Origin: Peptostreptococcus stomatis DSM 17678
GTDB lineage: Bacteria > Bacillota > Clostridia > Peptostreptococcales > Peptostreptococcaceae
DNA: 64,000 nt
Assembly (NCBI RefSeq): GCF_000147675.1
Contig: NZ_ADGQ01000071.1
Coordinates: forward strand, 47,578 to 111,577
Direction: 5' to 3'
Shown: piece by piece, positions 1 to 8,963 of the stretch
Layout: each line of letters opens with the position of its first letter
How positions within the stretch are numbered: position 1 is the stretch's first letter
Notes under the pieces: model-generated
What the model saw: only the letters and a program-made list of their open reading frames with translations
Database searches by the model: none
Told to the model about the DNA's origin: nothing
Made by a program: the position numbers and the translations under genes

Positions 1-1341
1 GCCATACCTATATGGTCAATAACAAGCATTTATGGATTTAAAATGGGCTTAGGTTATATATCCATACTTTATGGTTTTCTTGACTTTGTCTTGGCTGGCT
101 CTCTTGTAGTTATAGTGAATATGATCTTGATGGAGGGGCTAGCTAAGACCTCAGTCCTATCCAAGTTTAAAAACGGCATAATAACTGCAATAAACATAGT
201 GGCAACTCTGGCTAATATATCCATAATAGTCTTCTTGCAAACCACATCTAAGGCAAGGATTCTATCCTCTCAAATTGAAGGACGAGTGGAGTATGGCTTT
301 ATATCAAGTCTGGCAAAGTCGCACATGGGCAACCTTGGACTAATACTTGTCCTAAGTCTAGTTATATTGGGTATATATGCCCTTATAATGAAGTCTGTAA
401 ATGGAAGGTTTTACGACTATATAAGGAAGATACAGGATGGGTCTGGTCAAAAGAAGAGGCCTGCCAAGGAAAATATGGAAGCCAGCCATAATAAAGTGGC
501 CTTAGAAAGCATCAGTGATTTTAGTATAGGAAGTGAAAATGGAAGTGAAGCAAGAATAGGACTTGGCCTAGCCAATGAAACTAGTCAGACAAAGGAAGAT
601 AAGAAGGGACAAGCATCTGGTTTAGGGTTTAGTCTATTCAAGTATAATCTTAGCCTGATTAATGAGCCTACTGTAATCACACAATCAATTGTTATGAATT
701 GTGCCATGCCTATATTCTTGTTTCTACCTGTTTTAATGGATATTAGGAAAGAAGCCGCAACACTAGAATTAATAAGGACTAATAGTGGAATGGCAGCAGT
801 CATAATAGCACTTGTAGTAGCTATATTTATTAATGCATTTTCAACTACTTTGTCAAGTATTGTGGTATCTTTGGACAGGGAAAACTACTACTACATAAAG
901 AGTCTGCCTATTAGCAGGAAACAATACTTTATGTCCAAGTTAATAATATCTACAGGTATCAATTCCATACTTCCTATGATATTGATATTAGGGGTTTATA
1001 TATATGTAGGCATACCGGTGTTTGATATAGTTTATGCCCTTGTCTTATATATAATACTATGCCTATCAATATCTTCATTATGGTTGATTTATGACTTTAA
1101 AAATGTTGTAACAGACTGGCAAAATGTATCTGATATATATGGTAGGTTAAACAAGGCCTTAGTCTTTGTACTTACATTTTTAATATTTATTGTATGCTTT
1201 GCAATGGTAATGTTACTAAGCTTTGTCCTAAGCTTAGGTCTTGGAACTCAAATCAGGAGCGCATTTACCATATTAATACTTATATTTGCAATCTTCTCCC
1301 TATCTAGGGTGAGGAATTTTACGAAAAAGTCCGGTTACTAA
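1..1341 (+). CDS. ABC-2-type exporter permease, 5' end outside window
   Basis: The reading frame is open to the first base of the window, so the visible ATG at 43 is probably internal and the N-terminus is missing. The product has many hydrophobic segments, at least four in the first 120 codons and about six in the last 230. Between them lies a polar cytoplasmic stretch (about residues 130-205) rich in Ser, Glu and Lys. The segment DRENYYYIKSLPIS after an export-type membrane helix is typical of large ABC-2 exporter permeases whose ATPase is encoded just upstream. The substrate cannot be told. A strong terminator follows, so this is the last gene of its operon. The exporter call is inferred from topology and that motif. 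Confidence 0.6.
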   Translation, partial: AIPIWSITSIYGFKMGLGYISILYGFLDFVLAGSLVVIVNMILMEGLAKTSVLSKFKNGIITAINIVATLANISIIVFLQTTSKARILSSQIEGRVEYGFISSLAKSHMGNLGLILVLSLVILGIYALIMKSVNGRFYDYIRKIQDGSGQKKRPAKENMEASHNKVALESISDFSIGSENGSEARIGLGLANETSQTKEDKKGQASGLGFSLFKYNLSLINEPTVITQSIVMNCAMPIFLFLPVLMDIRKEAATLELIRTNSGMAAVIIALVVAIFINAFSTTLSSIVVSLDRENYYYIKSLPISRKQYFMSKLIISTGINSILPMILILGVYIYVGIPVFDIVYALVLYIILCLSISSLWLIYDFKNVVTDWQNVSDIYGRLNKALVFVLTFLIFIVCFAMVMLLSFVLSLGLGTQIRSAFTILILIFAIFSLSRVRNFTKKSGY

Positions 1342-1376
1342 AGAGGGATAGATAATAGTCCATCACGGGTGATTAG

Positions 1377-1424
1377 AGGGGTGCAAGTTCTTATGTTTAT
1401 AAGATGCTTGTATCCCCTATTTTT
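1377..1424 (+). terminator. Rho-independent terminator after the exporter permease
   Basis: A two-part stem: outer arms 1377-1387 and 1407-1418 (one bulge), inner arms TCTTAT/ATAAGA with a four-base loop, then a run of five T. Confidence 0.75.
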
Positions 1425-1455
1425 ATAAAAATGAAATTTGGTTGCATTTGCAATG

Positions 1456-1484
1456 TTGTTTTTGATTTTTTTGGTGTATATTAT
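1456..1484 (+). promoter_or_regulatory. Candidate sigma-A promoter of the DUF1858/SBP operon
   Basis: TTGTTT (1456-1461), a 17-base spacer and TATTAT (1479-1484) lie about 80 bases before the first gene of the trio. Confidence 0.5.
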
Positions 1485-1566
1485 AAATAGCGGATAATAT
1501 AAGTAGAAAATATAAGACAAAAAGTATATAAAAGATTTAGAACAATTAAACTTAGGAGGTAGTTTT

Positions 1567-2793
1567 ATGAACAAGTATTTTTCAATAAATGACAAGATAT
1601 ACGATATAGTAGAAAAGAATCCAAGGGCTCTAGAATTCTTGACAGCCAACGGGTTTGAACAGTTTATGGACCAGTCTATATTTGATAAGATGGCCAAAAC
1701 TGTCAGCCTGTCAATGGCCCTTAAACTAAAGAGGATGAACTTAGAACTTTATGAAGAAAGGCTGGTTTCATACCTGGAAAGTGAGTCTACAAGTGTGGAT
1801 AAGGACCTAATAGAAGAAATAAAGATATCCAGGTCAGATATAAATGTAGAAGGTGTCCTACCTTGTCCTATAAGGATTCCCCTACTGGAAGGTTTTGAGA
1901 TGTGGCTAAAGGACAATAGGGACAAGTATGCCTACTCGATTGGCTATGAATTAAAGTCTGCCAACCTAGGCCTTGACTGGATTAAGGACCAGGTTAAGAC
2001 TGGTGATGTAGACCAGATACCTGATATACTGATGTCAGCAGGTTTTGACCTGTTTTTTGATAGGGAATTGATGGGTCAGTACCTGGACAAGGATGTATTT
2101 GAGGCGGCTACTGATGAGATGAACAGTGACTTCTGTAATGACTATATTGACTTGAGAGACCCTAGCAAGAAGTACCTTATAACCGGTGTAGTTCCAGCAG
2201 TATTCCTGGTAAACCTTGACGAGCTAAATGGCAGGGAGGTCCCTAAGACTTGGGATGACATCTTGAGTCCAGAATTTGAAGACTCTGTAGCAGTTCCAAT
2301 GGGAGACCTGGACCTATTCAATGCCTTGGTGGTTAACCTATACAAGGAATATGGTATGGATGGTATCACCAGGTTGGCCAGATCATATAAGAAGAGCCTA
2401 CACCCAGCCCAGATGGTAAAGGCTAAGTCCAAGGGCAAGTCAGAAAATCCAGCAGTAAGTATAATACCATACTTCTTTACCCAGATGATCCAGGGCAATA
2501 ACCAGGTGGCAGTTTGGCCTGAAGATGGGGCAGTAATCAGTCCAATCTTTATGATAGCCAAGAAGGATAAGAAGGAAAAGACTCAACCAATAATAGACTT
2601 CTTTATGTCAGAAGCAGTTGGTAAGGTGTTTTCAGCCAATGGTAAGTTCCCATCAACAAACAAGCTGGTAGACAATGGCCTAAGCCCAGACCAGAAGTTT
2701 AAGTGGGTAGGCTGGGACTTTATAGAAAAGACGGATATAGGTGCCTTGTTGAGAGACTTGGAAGCCAAGTTCAATGAGGATATCCTAAAGTAG
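1567..2793 (+). CDS. Cytoplasmic DUF1858-like domain fused to an ABC substrate-binding protein fold
   Basis: 408 aa with an AGGAGG ribosome site. Residues 1-60 (IYDIVEKNPRALEFLTANGF) look like the helical DUF1858 domain. The rest resembles a type-1 iron/polyamine-like periplasmic binding protein: VPAVFLVNLDEL, PKTWDDILSPEF and late SANGKFPSTN segments are typical of that fold. There is no signal peptide, lipobox or membrane segment, so the binding protein should be cytosolic, which is unusual. Two genes follow closely on the same strand, a P-loop GTPase and an ABC ATPase that also begins with a DUF1858-like domain, with no permease. The fold calls are fairly secure. The ligand and purpose are unknown; binding of a metal or metal cofactor inside the cell is only a guess. 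Confidence 0.65.
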   Translation: MNKYFSINDKIYDIVEKNPRALEFLTANGFEQFMDQSIFDKMAKTVSLSMALKLKRMNLELYEERLVSYLESESTSVDKDLIEEIKISRSDINVEGVLPCPIRIPLLEGFEMWLKDNRDKYAYSIGYELKSANLGLDWIKDQVKTGDVDQIPDILMSAGFDLFFDRELMGQYLDKDVFEAATDEMNSDFCNDYIDLRDPSKKYLITGVVPAVFLVNLDELNGREVPKTWDDILSPEFEDSVAVPMGDLDLFNALVVNLYKEYGMDGITRLARSYKKSLHPAQMVKAKSKGKSENPAVSIIPYFFTQMIQGNNQVAVWPEDGAVISPIFMIAKKDKKEKTQPIIDFFMSEAVGKVFSANGKFPSTNKLVDNGLSPDQKFKWVGWDFIEKTDIGALLRDLEAKFNEDILK

Positions 2794-2847
2794 GTTTGAG
2801 AAAAACCAGATAGAGATAGACTGCTTATTTAAGAGAAAGGGATAATT

Positions 2848-3543
2848 ATGAATCTAGTAGTATTTTCTGGTCCTCCTTCATCAGGTAAGACCAGTGTAAT
2901 TATAAAGACAATAGACGCCTTGAAACAACAGGGCATAAAGGTAGGGGTAGTCAAGTTTGACTGCCTATATACAGACGATGACGCCCTATATGAAAGGGCT
3001 GGTGTCCCAGTGAGAAAGGGCCTATCAGGGGCCCTTTGTCCAGACCACTTCTTCGTATCAAATATCGAAGAGGTAGTAAAGTGGGGTACAGATAATGACC
3101 TGGACCTACTTATAACAGAGTCAGCAGGTCTTTGCAACAGGTGTTCCCCATATATCAAGGAAATAAAGGGTGTGTGTGTTATCGATAACCTTTCAGGTAT
3201 TAATACACCAAAGAAGATAGGGCCTATGTTAAAGGCTGCAGATATAGTAATAATCACAAAGGGAGATATAGTATCCCAGGCAGAGAGGGAAGTTTTTGCA
3301 TCAAAGGTAAATTCAGTAAATCCGACTGCCATAACTATGCATGTAAATGGACTTACTGGCCAGGGAACTTATGAGCTAAGTACCCTACTAATGGACGAAA
3401 AAAAGGAAATATCTACAGTTAAGGGTATGAAGTTGAGATTTCCAATGCCATCTGCCCTATGTTCATACTGCCTAGGAGAAACCAGGATAGGCGAACAGTA
3501 CCAGATGGGTAATGTAAGAAAAATGGACCTAGAGGACAAGTAG
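2848..3543 (+). CDS. HypB/CobW-like P-loop GTPase with Cys pairs
   Basis: 231 aa. Walker A is GPPSSGKTS near residues 8-16. The TKGD segment (about residue 143) fits the guanine-specificity loop of SIMIBI GTPases such as HypB and CobW. Two cysteine motifs stand out: LCNRC in the middle, just after LLITESAG, and CSYC near the C-terminus (about residue 209). These could bind metal or an Fe-S cluster. It lies 54 bases after the substrate-binding fusion and 17 before the ATPase, so the three are probably co-transcribed. Relatives in this superfamily insert nickel or cobalt or move metal cofactors; that role here is inference. The long antisense frame over it is a shadow. Confidence 0.6.
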   Translation: MNLVVFSGPPSSGKTSVIIKTIDALKQQGIKVGVVKFDCLYTDDDALYERAGVPVRKGLSGALCPDHFFVSNIEEVVKWGTDNDLDLLITESAGLCNRCSPYIKEIKGVCVIDNLSGINTPKKIGPMLKAADIVIITKGDIVSQAEREVFASKVNSVNPTAITMHVNGLTGQGTYELSTLLMDEKKEISTVKGMKLRFPMPSALCSYCLGETRIGEQYQMGNVRKMDLEDK

Positions 3544-3560
3544 GGGATGGAGGAATTAAA

Positions 3561-4556
3561 ATGAATGAAATAGAAAAGTTGAAAATTGCGGACATCTTAG
3601 AAAAGTATCCTTTTGTAGAGTCCTATTTTGAAGAAAATAAGTTGGATGTTGCAGGTTTTGAGGACAAGACCTTTATAGAGTTTTTGGACCATTTTTCACT
3701 AGAGGAAGTGGAGGATATGGCCCTGGACCTTAACAAGATGACAATAGACCTGGTAGAGTACATCAAGCAAATGAAGTCCTTTTTGGGTATAGAGGATGCC
3801 AACACCGTAGATGTATTGACTATTATACCAGGCCAGGACAAGTCTGGTAACAAGGAAGGTTTTGATAGGTTAGATATAAAAAAGTCTGAAATGATAGCAA
3901 TAGTTGGGCCAACTGGTTCAGGTAAGTCAAGGCTTTTGGCCGACATAGAGTGGACTGCCCAGTGTGACACACCTACTAAGAGGACTATAATGATAAATGG
4001 AGAATATCCGGACAAGAAGTGGAGATTTTCTTCAAACAACAAGCTGGTAGCCCAGCTATCACAGAACATGAACTTTGTAATGGACCTGTCTGTAAGAGAC
4101 TTCCTAGAATTACATGCAAGGTCCAGGATGGTAGAGGATATTGACCAGACAGTGGACAAGATAATAGAAGAGGCCAACAAGCTGGCTGGAGAACAGTTCA
4201 AGATGGACACCCAGATAACTGCCTTGAGTGGTGGCCAATCTAGGGCCCTGATGATAGCAGATACTGCCATCCTATCATCTTCACCAATAGTCTTGATAGA
4301 TGAAATAGAAAATGCAGGTATAGATAGGAAAAAGGCCTTGGAATTATTGGTATCATCTGATAAGATAGTCTTAATGGCAACACATGATCCTACCCTTGCC
4401 CTATTGGCAGATAGGAGAATAGTTATCCAGAATGGTGGTATCTTTAAGATAATTGAAACTAGCCAGGAAGAAAAGGAGAAGTTGTCAGAACTAGAAGAAA
4501 TGGATAGGAAAATCCAAGAAATGAGAAGGGCCCTTAGGTACGGTGAAAGAGTATAG
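3561..4556 (+). CDS. DUF1858-like domain fused to a stand-alone ABC ATPase
   Basis: 331 aa. Residues 1-70 form a helical acidic domain (ILEKYPFVESYFEENKL) similar in style to the N-terminus of the first gene of this operon. Next comes a full ABC nucleotide-binding domain: Walker A GPTGSGKS (near 116-123), Q-loop region AQLSQ, signature LSGGQ, Walker B VLIDEIENAG and switch His in ATHDP. The C-terminus is a charged helix. No membrane segment or permease gene is nearby, so the ATPase probably does not drive classical transport. The ATG is preceded by GGATGGAGG with good spacing. Function unknown; it may cooperate with the GTPase and the cytosolic binding protein. Confidence 0.7.
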   Translation: MNEIEKLKIADILEKYPFVESYFEENKLDVAGFEDKTFIEFLDHFSLEEVEDMALDLNKMTIDLVEYIKQMKSFLGIEDANTVDVLTIIPGQDKSGNKEGFDRLDIKKSEMIAIVGPTGSGKSRLLADIEWTAQCDTPTKRTIMINGEYPDKKWRFSSNNKLVAQLSQNMNFVMDLSVRDFLELHARSRMVEDIDQTVDKIIEEANKLAGEQFKMDTQITALSGGQSRALMIADTAILSSSPIVLIDEIENAGIDRKKALELLVSSDKIVLMATHDPTLALLADRRIVIQNGGIFKIIETSQEEKEKLSELEEMDRKIQEMRRALRYGERV

Positions 4557-4580
4557 GCCTGAGGGGGATCGGGTGATATT

Positions 4581-5261
4581 ATGGATATTAAGCATTATTA
4601 TATTGAAAAGGGGCAGGGAGAGCCATTGATTCTCCTTCATGGAAATGGGGAAGATTCTACCTATTTTGTAAACCAGATAGACGAATTTTCTTCCTACTAT
4701 AGGGTGCTAGCTCTTGATACAAGGGGACATGGCCAGACACCAAGGGGTGAGGCTTCCTTTACAATCAGGCAGTTTGCCGATGACTTATTGGTATTTTTAG
4801 ATAGGATGAATATTCAAAAGGCCAATATACTTGGTTTTTCTGATGGGGCAAATATAGCCATGTGTTTTGCATCCAAGTACCCTGAAAGGGTCTTGAAGCT
4901 AGTCTTGAATGGTGGAAATCTGGATACCCAGGGTATAGAGCCGGATGTTCAAACACCGATTGAAAATGCCTATGAAGCAGCAAAAAGAGACTCAGATAAG
5001 AGTGAAAAAGCAAGGGCAAAAATGGAGATGCTTGGCCTAATGGTAAATGACCCTAATATAACAAGGCAAGAGTTGGATAATATAGTTGCAGAAACACTTG
5101 TGATTGCTGGAACTGAGGACTTGGTTAAAAAAGACCATACTGAGCTTATTGCCGGTCAAATAAAGAAGGCAAGCTTGAAATTTGTAGAGGGTGACCATTT
5201 TGTGGCCAAGGAAAATCCTAGAGACTTTAATTGTTCAGTTAAGGACTTTTTGCTTAAATAA
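4581..5261 (+). CDS. Alpha/beta-hydrolase family protein
   Basis: 226 aa, the usual size for a small single-domain alpha/beta hydrolase. The oxyanion segment LLHGNGED is near residue 20. The nucleophile elbow GFSDGA puts Ser at 87. The acid is probably Asp180 in GTED, and the base His206 in GDHF. It has no signal peptide, so it is cytosolic. It starts 24 bases after the ATPase gene and may be read with it, though nothing links it functionally. The family contains esterases, peptidases and lactonases, and the substrate cannot be predicted. Confidence 0.75.
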   Translation: MDIKHYYIEKGQGEPLILLHGNGEDSTYFVNQIDEFSSYYRVLALDTRGHGQTPRGEASFTIRQFADDLLVFLDRMNIQKANILGFSDGANIAMCFASKYPERVLKLVLNGGNLDTQGIEPDVQTPIENAYEAAKRDSDKSEKARAKMEMLGLMVNDPNITRQELDNIVAETLVIAGTEDLVKKDHTELIAGQIKKASLKFVEGDHFVAKENPRDFNCSVKDFLLK

Positions 5262-5280
5262 AGCATTAGGGAGAGCAAAT

Positions 5281-5364
5281 ATGTTAATAAGAAGGGCAAA
5301 ATTAGTTGAACTTGATTCAATAATGGGGCCATCCAAGGATTGCCTACCAGCTTACATGTATTAA
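5281..5364 (+). pseudogene. Remnant of a GNAT acetyltransferase N-terminus
   Basis: A 27-codon frame with its own GGGAGAG ribosome site reads MLIRRAKLVELDSIM and then KDCL before stopping at TAA. This is the opening strand and helix of a typical GNAT acetyltransferase, and nothing recognisable follows in any frame. It looks like the 5' stub left by a deletion, between the hydrolase and the importer promoter. Confidence 0.5.
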
Positions 5365-5392
5365 TAGGGTCTAATATTAAGTTGGAAATATA

Positions 5393-5421
5393 TTGAAAAC
5401 AATAGCTAGTTGTGATATTAT
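5393..5421 (+). promoter_or_regulatory. Promoter of the NMT1-type ABC importer operon
   Basis: TTGAAA (5393-5398), a 17-base spacer and TATTAT (5416-5421), about 45 bases before the lipoprotein start. No riboswitch was recognised in the leader. Confidence 0.65.
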
Positions 5422-5466
5422 TTCAATTAGGAACTTATTAATATTTTTGATAAAGGAGTGACTTAG

Positions 5467-6459
5467 ATGAAAAAGAAATTAGCGGTTTTTTTAGCAGCCC
5501 TACTAGTGATTACTGGTTTGACTGCTTGTGGACAAAAGGAAAAAACGACAAGTGAACCTGCTGTTACTGCGAAGGTTGCAGCCCTGAAGGGACCTACCAG
5601 TATGGGTATGGTAAAGATGATGGCAGATCAAAAGGATGCAAAGGAAAAGGATTATGACTTTACAATAGCTAGTTCACCGGATGAGATAGCGCCAAAGTTT
5701 TTAAAGGGTGAATTTGATATAGTAGCCCTGCCATCAAATTTGGCATCTATCCTTTACAACAAGAGTCAGGGTAAGCTTCAAGTCCTAGCTATAAATACCC
5801 TAGGAGTCCTATACTTGATGGAAAATGGAGACACTATAAAGTCTATTGCCGACCTAAAGGGTAAGACAGTCTACTCAAGCGGTAAGGGGGCTGTGCCAGA
5901 ATATGCCTTTAACTATATACTTAAGGCGAACGGCCTAAACCCGGATACAGACCTAAGGGTTGAGTACAAGTCTGAGCATACAGAGGCCCTGGCTGCCCTG
6001 CTTAATGACAAGTCTGGTCTGGCAGTTTTACCACAGCCATTTGCAACGGTTGCCAGTTTAAAAAACAAGGGCTTAAGACCAGCCTTAGACCTAACGAAGG
6101 AGTGGGACAAGGCAAGTAAGAATGCTAAGAGCACAATGATTACAGGTGTAGTAGTTGTAAACAAGGATTTTGCAGCCAAGTATCCTGAAAAGATTAAGAA
6201 GTTTATGGCTGACTATAAGGCTTCAATAGACTATACTAATGATAATATTGATGATGCAGCCAAGTTAATAGAAGAAAATGATATAGTTCCTGCAGCAGTT
6301 GCCAAGAAGGCTATACCACAGTGTAATATTACCTATGTAGACGGGTCTGATATGAAGGACAAGTTGAGTGGGTATTTACAGGTCCTATTTGAGGCAAATC
6401 CTAAATCTATAGGAGGCAAGATGCCTGCTGACGATTTCTACTATGTACAAAAGAAATAG
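5467..6459 (+). CDS. ABC importer substrate-binding lipoprotein, NMT1/SsuA-like
   Basis: 330 aa with a classic lipoprotein signal: KKK, a hydrophobic core, then lipobox LTAC with Cys at 21. The mature part has the NMT1/THI5-like fold seen in ThiY, SsuA and TauA: the FDIVALPSNLASILYN segment, then DLKGKTVYSSGKGAVPEY, a common ligand-loop region. The permease and ATPase genes follow with overlap, giving a complete importer. Relatives carry thiamine precursors, sulfonates or similar small organics. No thiamine-pyrophosphate riboswitch or biosynthetic neighbour is present here to decide the substrate. Confidence 0.8.
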   Translation: MKKKLAVFLAALLVITGLTACGQKEKTTSEPAVTAKVAALKGPTSMGMVKMMADQKDAKEKDYDFTIASSPDEIAPKFLKGEFDIVALPSNLASILYNKSQGKLQVLAINTLGVLYLMENGDTIKSIADLKGKTVYSSGKGAVPEYAFNYILKANGLNPDTDLRVEYKSEHTEALAALLNDKSGLAVLPQPFATVASLKNKGLRPALDLTKEWDKASKNAKSTMITGVVVVNKDFAAKYPEKIKKFMADYKASIDYTNDNIDDAAKLIEENDIVPAAVAKKAIPQCNITYVDGSDMKDKLSGYLQVLFEANPKSIGGKMPADDFYYVQKK

Positions 6460-7192
6460 TAAATTATATATACTGGCTATAGCCTTTTGGTTGTCAATTT
6501 GGCAATTAGTCAGTTCTTTGATGGGGCAGGAGATACTTTTAGTATCTCCTCTTTCTGCTTTATCCAGGTTGGGACACCTTTCTCTGGAAGCAGACTTTTG
6601 GAAGACGGTGTGGTATTCGTTTTCTAAGATTAGCCTTGGTTTCTTTTTAGCCTTTATATTAGGTATTGGCATGGCCCTATTAGGGGCAAACTTTAGGGCT
6701 TTTAGGGTCTTAATCCAACCCCTAATGGCTACAATTCAAGCAATACCTGTAGTTTCCTTTATCATACTATGTCTAATATGGGTGTCATCAAGAAACCTAT
6801 CAGTTTTAATATCATTTTTGTTGGTCTTGCCTATAATCTATACCAATGTTTTGACCGGTATAGATAGTATAGACTCATCATTCATGGACCTGGCCAAGGT
6901 TTTTAAGATGAAGAGGTCCAAGATAATCAGGTATATTTACCTATCTGAAGTTTATCCCCACCTCAAGTCTGCAACCTATGTATCCTTGGGCCTATGTTGG
7001 AAGTCTGGTATTGCAGCCGAAGTAATAGGTATGCCAAATATGTCTATAGGTGAGAAACTTTACCAGGCAAAGATATATCTTAGTACGGGCGACTTATTTG
7101 CCTGGACCCTGGTTATTATAGTTTTGAGTGTGGCCTTTAGGAAGGTCTTTATGGCCTTGATGGACAGGCTGGTTGATAGGCTGTCTATATAA
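6443..7192 (+). CDS. ABC importer permease, SsuC/ThiX-like
   Basis: 249 aa with about six membrane segments and a BPD_transp_1 fold. The cytoplasmic coupling loop is visible around SEVYPHLKSATYVSLGLCWKSG, the EAA-type region that docks to the ATPase. The gene overlaps the binding-protein gene by 17 bases and has no strong ribosome site of its own, so translation is probably coupled. It forms the membrane channel of the importer encoded here. Confidence 0.8.
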   Translation: MYKRNSKLYILAIAFWLSIWQLVSSLMGQEILLVSPLSALSRLGHLSLEADFWKTVWYSFSKISLGFFLAFILGIGMALLGANFRAFRVLIQPLMATIQAIPVVSFIILCLIWVSSRNLSVLISFLLVLPIIYTNVLTGIDSIDSSFMDLAKVFKMKRSKIIRYIYLSEVYPHLKSATYVSLGLCWKSGIAAEVIGMPNMSIGEKLYQAKIYLSTGDLFAWTLVIIVLSVAFRKVFMALMDRLVDRLSI

Positions 7193-7214
7193 GCTTTTTT
7201 GGGTAGGTGATATT

Positions 7215-7814
7215 ATGAATATTTTGATGGAAAAAATAAATAAGGCCTATGGAGACAAGGAAGTCCTTAAAGACTTTACAGCCAAATTTCAGGAGGGTAC
7301 AGTTACCTTTATCACAGGGGAGTCGGGTATAGGTAAGACTTCTATTATAAGGATTTTGATGGGGCTGGAAGTCTACCAGTCTGGTAGTATAAGTGGCATG
7401 GAGGACAAGCAGGTATCCGTGGTCTTCCAGGATGACTGTCTTTGTGATAAGCTAAGTCTATATAAAAACTTAAAGATGGTCCTAGATGGTCTGGAATACA
7501 AGGACCAAGATTTAGGTGGACTTTTAGATATGTTCGGATTGGGAGACTATGACCACAAGAGGGTGGCTGAGCTTAGTGGTGGTATGAAGAGGCGTTTAGC
7601 CATACTAAGGGCTATCCTATATCCCCACAATTTAATGATTATGGATGAACCCTTCAAGGGTTTGGATGTAGAAAATAAAAAGCTGGTAATGGGCCAGGTA
7701 GGTAAAAGTCTGGTGGGGAAAACTGCAATTATTGTTACCCATGACAAGACTGAAATAGATTTTTTTAGGTCAATTGAAGGCCTTGCAATAAGGGAAATAG
7801 ATATGAAAAAATAG
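7215..7814 (+). CDS. ABC importer ATPase, SsuB/TauB-like, short form
   Basis: 199 aa from the ATG at 7215, chosen because AGGTGA lies just before it and the ABC domain begins at once; the frame extends 14 codons upstream without a ribosome site. Motifs in order: Walker A GESGIGKT, Q-loop VVFQDD, signature LSGGM, Walker B LMIMDEPF and switch His in VTHD. It is shorter than usual for this family (about 240-260 aa) and lacks the C-terminal tail, so it is a minimal nucleotide-binding subunit. It closes the three-gene importer operon. Confidence 0.8.
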   Translation: MNILMEKINKAYGDKEVLKDFTAKFQEGTVTFITGESGIGKTSIIRILMGLEVYQSGSISGMEDKQVSVVFQDDCLCDKLSLYKNLKMVLDGLEYKDQDLGGLLDMFGLGDYDHKRVAELSGGMKRRLAILRAILYPHNLMIMDEPFKGLDVENKKLVMGQVGKSLVGKTAIIVTHDKTEIDFFRSIEGLAIREIDMKK

Positions 7815-7837
7815 GGTTGATTTACACCAACCCTATT
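7810..7837. terminator. Bidirectional terminator between convergent genes
   Basis: A perfect 10-bp stem AATAGGGTTG/CAACCCTATT with an eight-base loop, overlapping the end of the ATPase gene and facing the convergent surface-protein gene. Confidence 0.75.
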
Positions 7838-7856
7838 AATATTTTAGCTAGAGGGC

Positions 7857-8918
7857 TTATAAGCCTTTTAACTCATTTTCAACCTTCTTGGATACTGATT
7901 TTTCACCACCAACTATAATTATATTCTTTATGTCATTAGCCTGGATAAAGGCCTTAGTATCCTCATTTAGCTTGTCTGGTCTTGTAAGCAGGATAACTCC
8001 ATTACTAAAATTAGCAACAGTACCAGAGGCAAGGGCATCAGGATAGTTAGTAGAATCTACTATAACAGCAGTATTAATATATGGCTTAAGGACTGTCTTG
8101 TAGGCCTTGGCAATTTCTACGGCTGTTTTATACCTGTCTGGACCGGAAATCCTACCTGTGTATAGGTCTGAGCCTTTACCAAAGTAGTCTTTATCATGTG
8201 TATTTAATCCGTCAAGGTCTTCTGGGTAAGTTTTGACTTTTTTTGGAATAGAGTCATTACCACCTATAATAAACCTCCAACCTTCAAGATTATCATTCAT
8301 ATTAAGTTTATATGATCCTACAAAACAAGTTCCTTGTTCCCTCATTAGTTTGGCTACAAATGGTATAGAGGATAATAGGTCTGGGAATTTTTGGTCATTT
8401 ACAAGTATGCCATTACTGAGATCGCCCCTAAAATGTATATCTGGAAATAATATACTGAATAGAGTTAGGTCCATGTCATTAGCGATTGAAAGAAAATCTT
8501 TACCCTCATACCTATCATAAAACCTACTATATTTGAATCTATTTGCCTTTAAAGTCTTTTCAAGTGAATTATTTAAAAGCTTGTAGTCACCCATTATATA
8601 GACACGATCAACATCATTGATTTTTAACCTATTTAGGATAGACTTGGATATACCAGACTTAGGTACAATATAGAAGGGTGCCTTTAAGGCTGTTGCCATA
8701 TATGACCCGTAAAGAGCAGTCCTAAAATCATTACCAGGTGCTAGTACAGCCTGACTGGCGTATGACTTGCCAAAATAATTTTCTTGAACTTCTATGGCCG
8801 TTTCATACCTATCGGCTCCAGCAAATCTAGTTACATACCTATCGGCACTAGCAACAGATGGTAGCAAAAAGGCTAAGGCACAAGATAAAATAAGTGATTT
8901 TTTCAATCCTTTAATCAT
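7857..8918 (-). CDS. Secreted cell wall binding protein with CWB2 repeats
   Basis: 353 aa with a cleavable signal peptide (hydrophobic to about residue 25, ASA-D). It is built almost wholly of CWB2 repeats (PF04122): the RFAGADRYETAIEV opening, a degenerate middle and RISGPDRYKTAVEIAKAY near residue 257 mark three units, with the usual ILL(T/V) and IIIVGG(E/N) strands. In C. difficile three such repeats anchor proteins to an anionic wall polymer. No separate functional domain is attached, so it may be a structural or S-layer-like protein. The ribosome site is AAGGGGG, eight bases before ATG. It is transcribed alone from a consensus-like promoter. Confidence 0.85.
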   Translation of the reverse strand: MIKGLKKSLILSCALAFLLPSVASADRYVTRFAGADRYETAIEVQENYFGKSYASQAVLAPGNDFRTALYGSYMATALKAPFYIVPKSGISKSILNRLKINDVDRVYIMGDYKLLNNSLEKTLKANRFKYSRFYDRYEGKDFLSIANDMDLTLFSILFPDIHFRGDLSNGILVNDQKFPDLLSSIPFVAKLMREQGTCFVGSYKLNMNDNLEGWRFIIGGNDSIPKKVKTYPEDLDGLNTHDKDYFGKGSDLYTGRISGPDRYKTAVEIAKAYKTVLKPYINTAVIVDSTNYPDALASGTVANFSNGVILLTRPDKLNEDTKAFIQANDIKNIIIVGGEKSVSKKVENELKGL

Positions 8919-8963
8919 AGTAGATACCCCCTTGAATAATGTATAAATATTTAATCATAATCT

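Noticed and set aside
2829-3332. A 167-codon antisense frame over the GTPase gene
   Set aside because: No ribosome site, no recognisable domain, and the sense frame has clear P-loop motifs.
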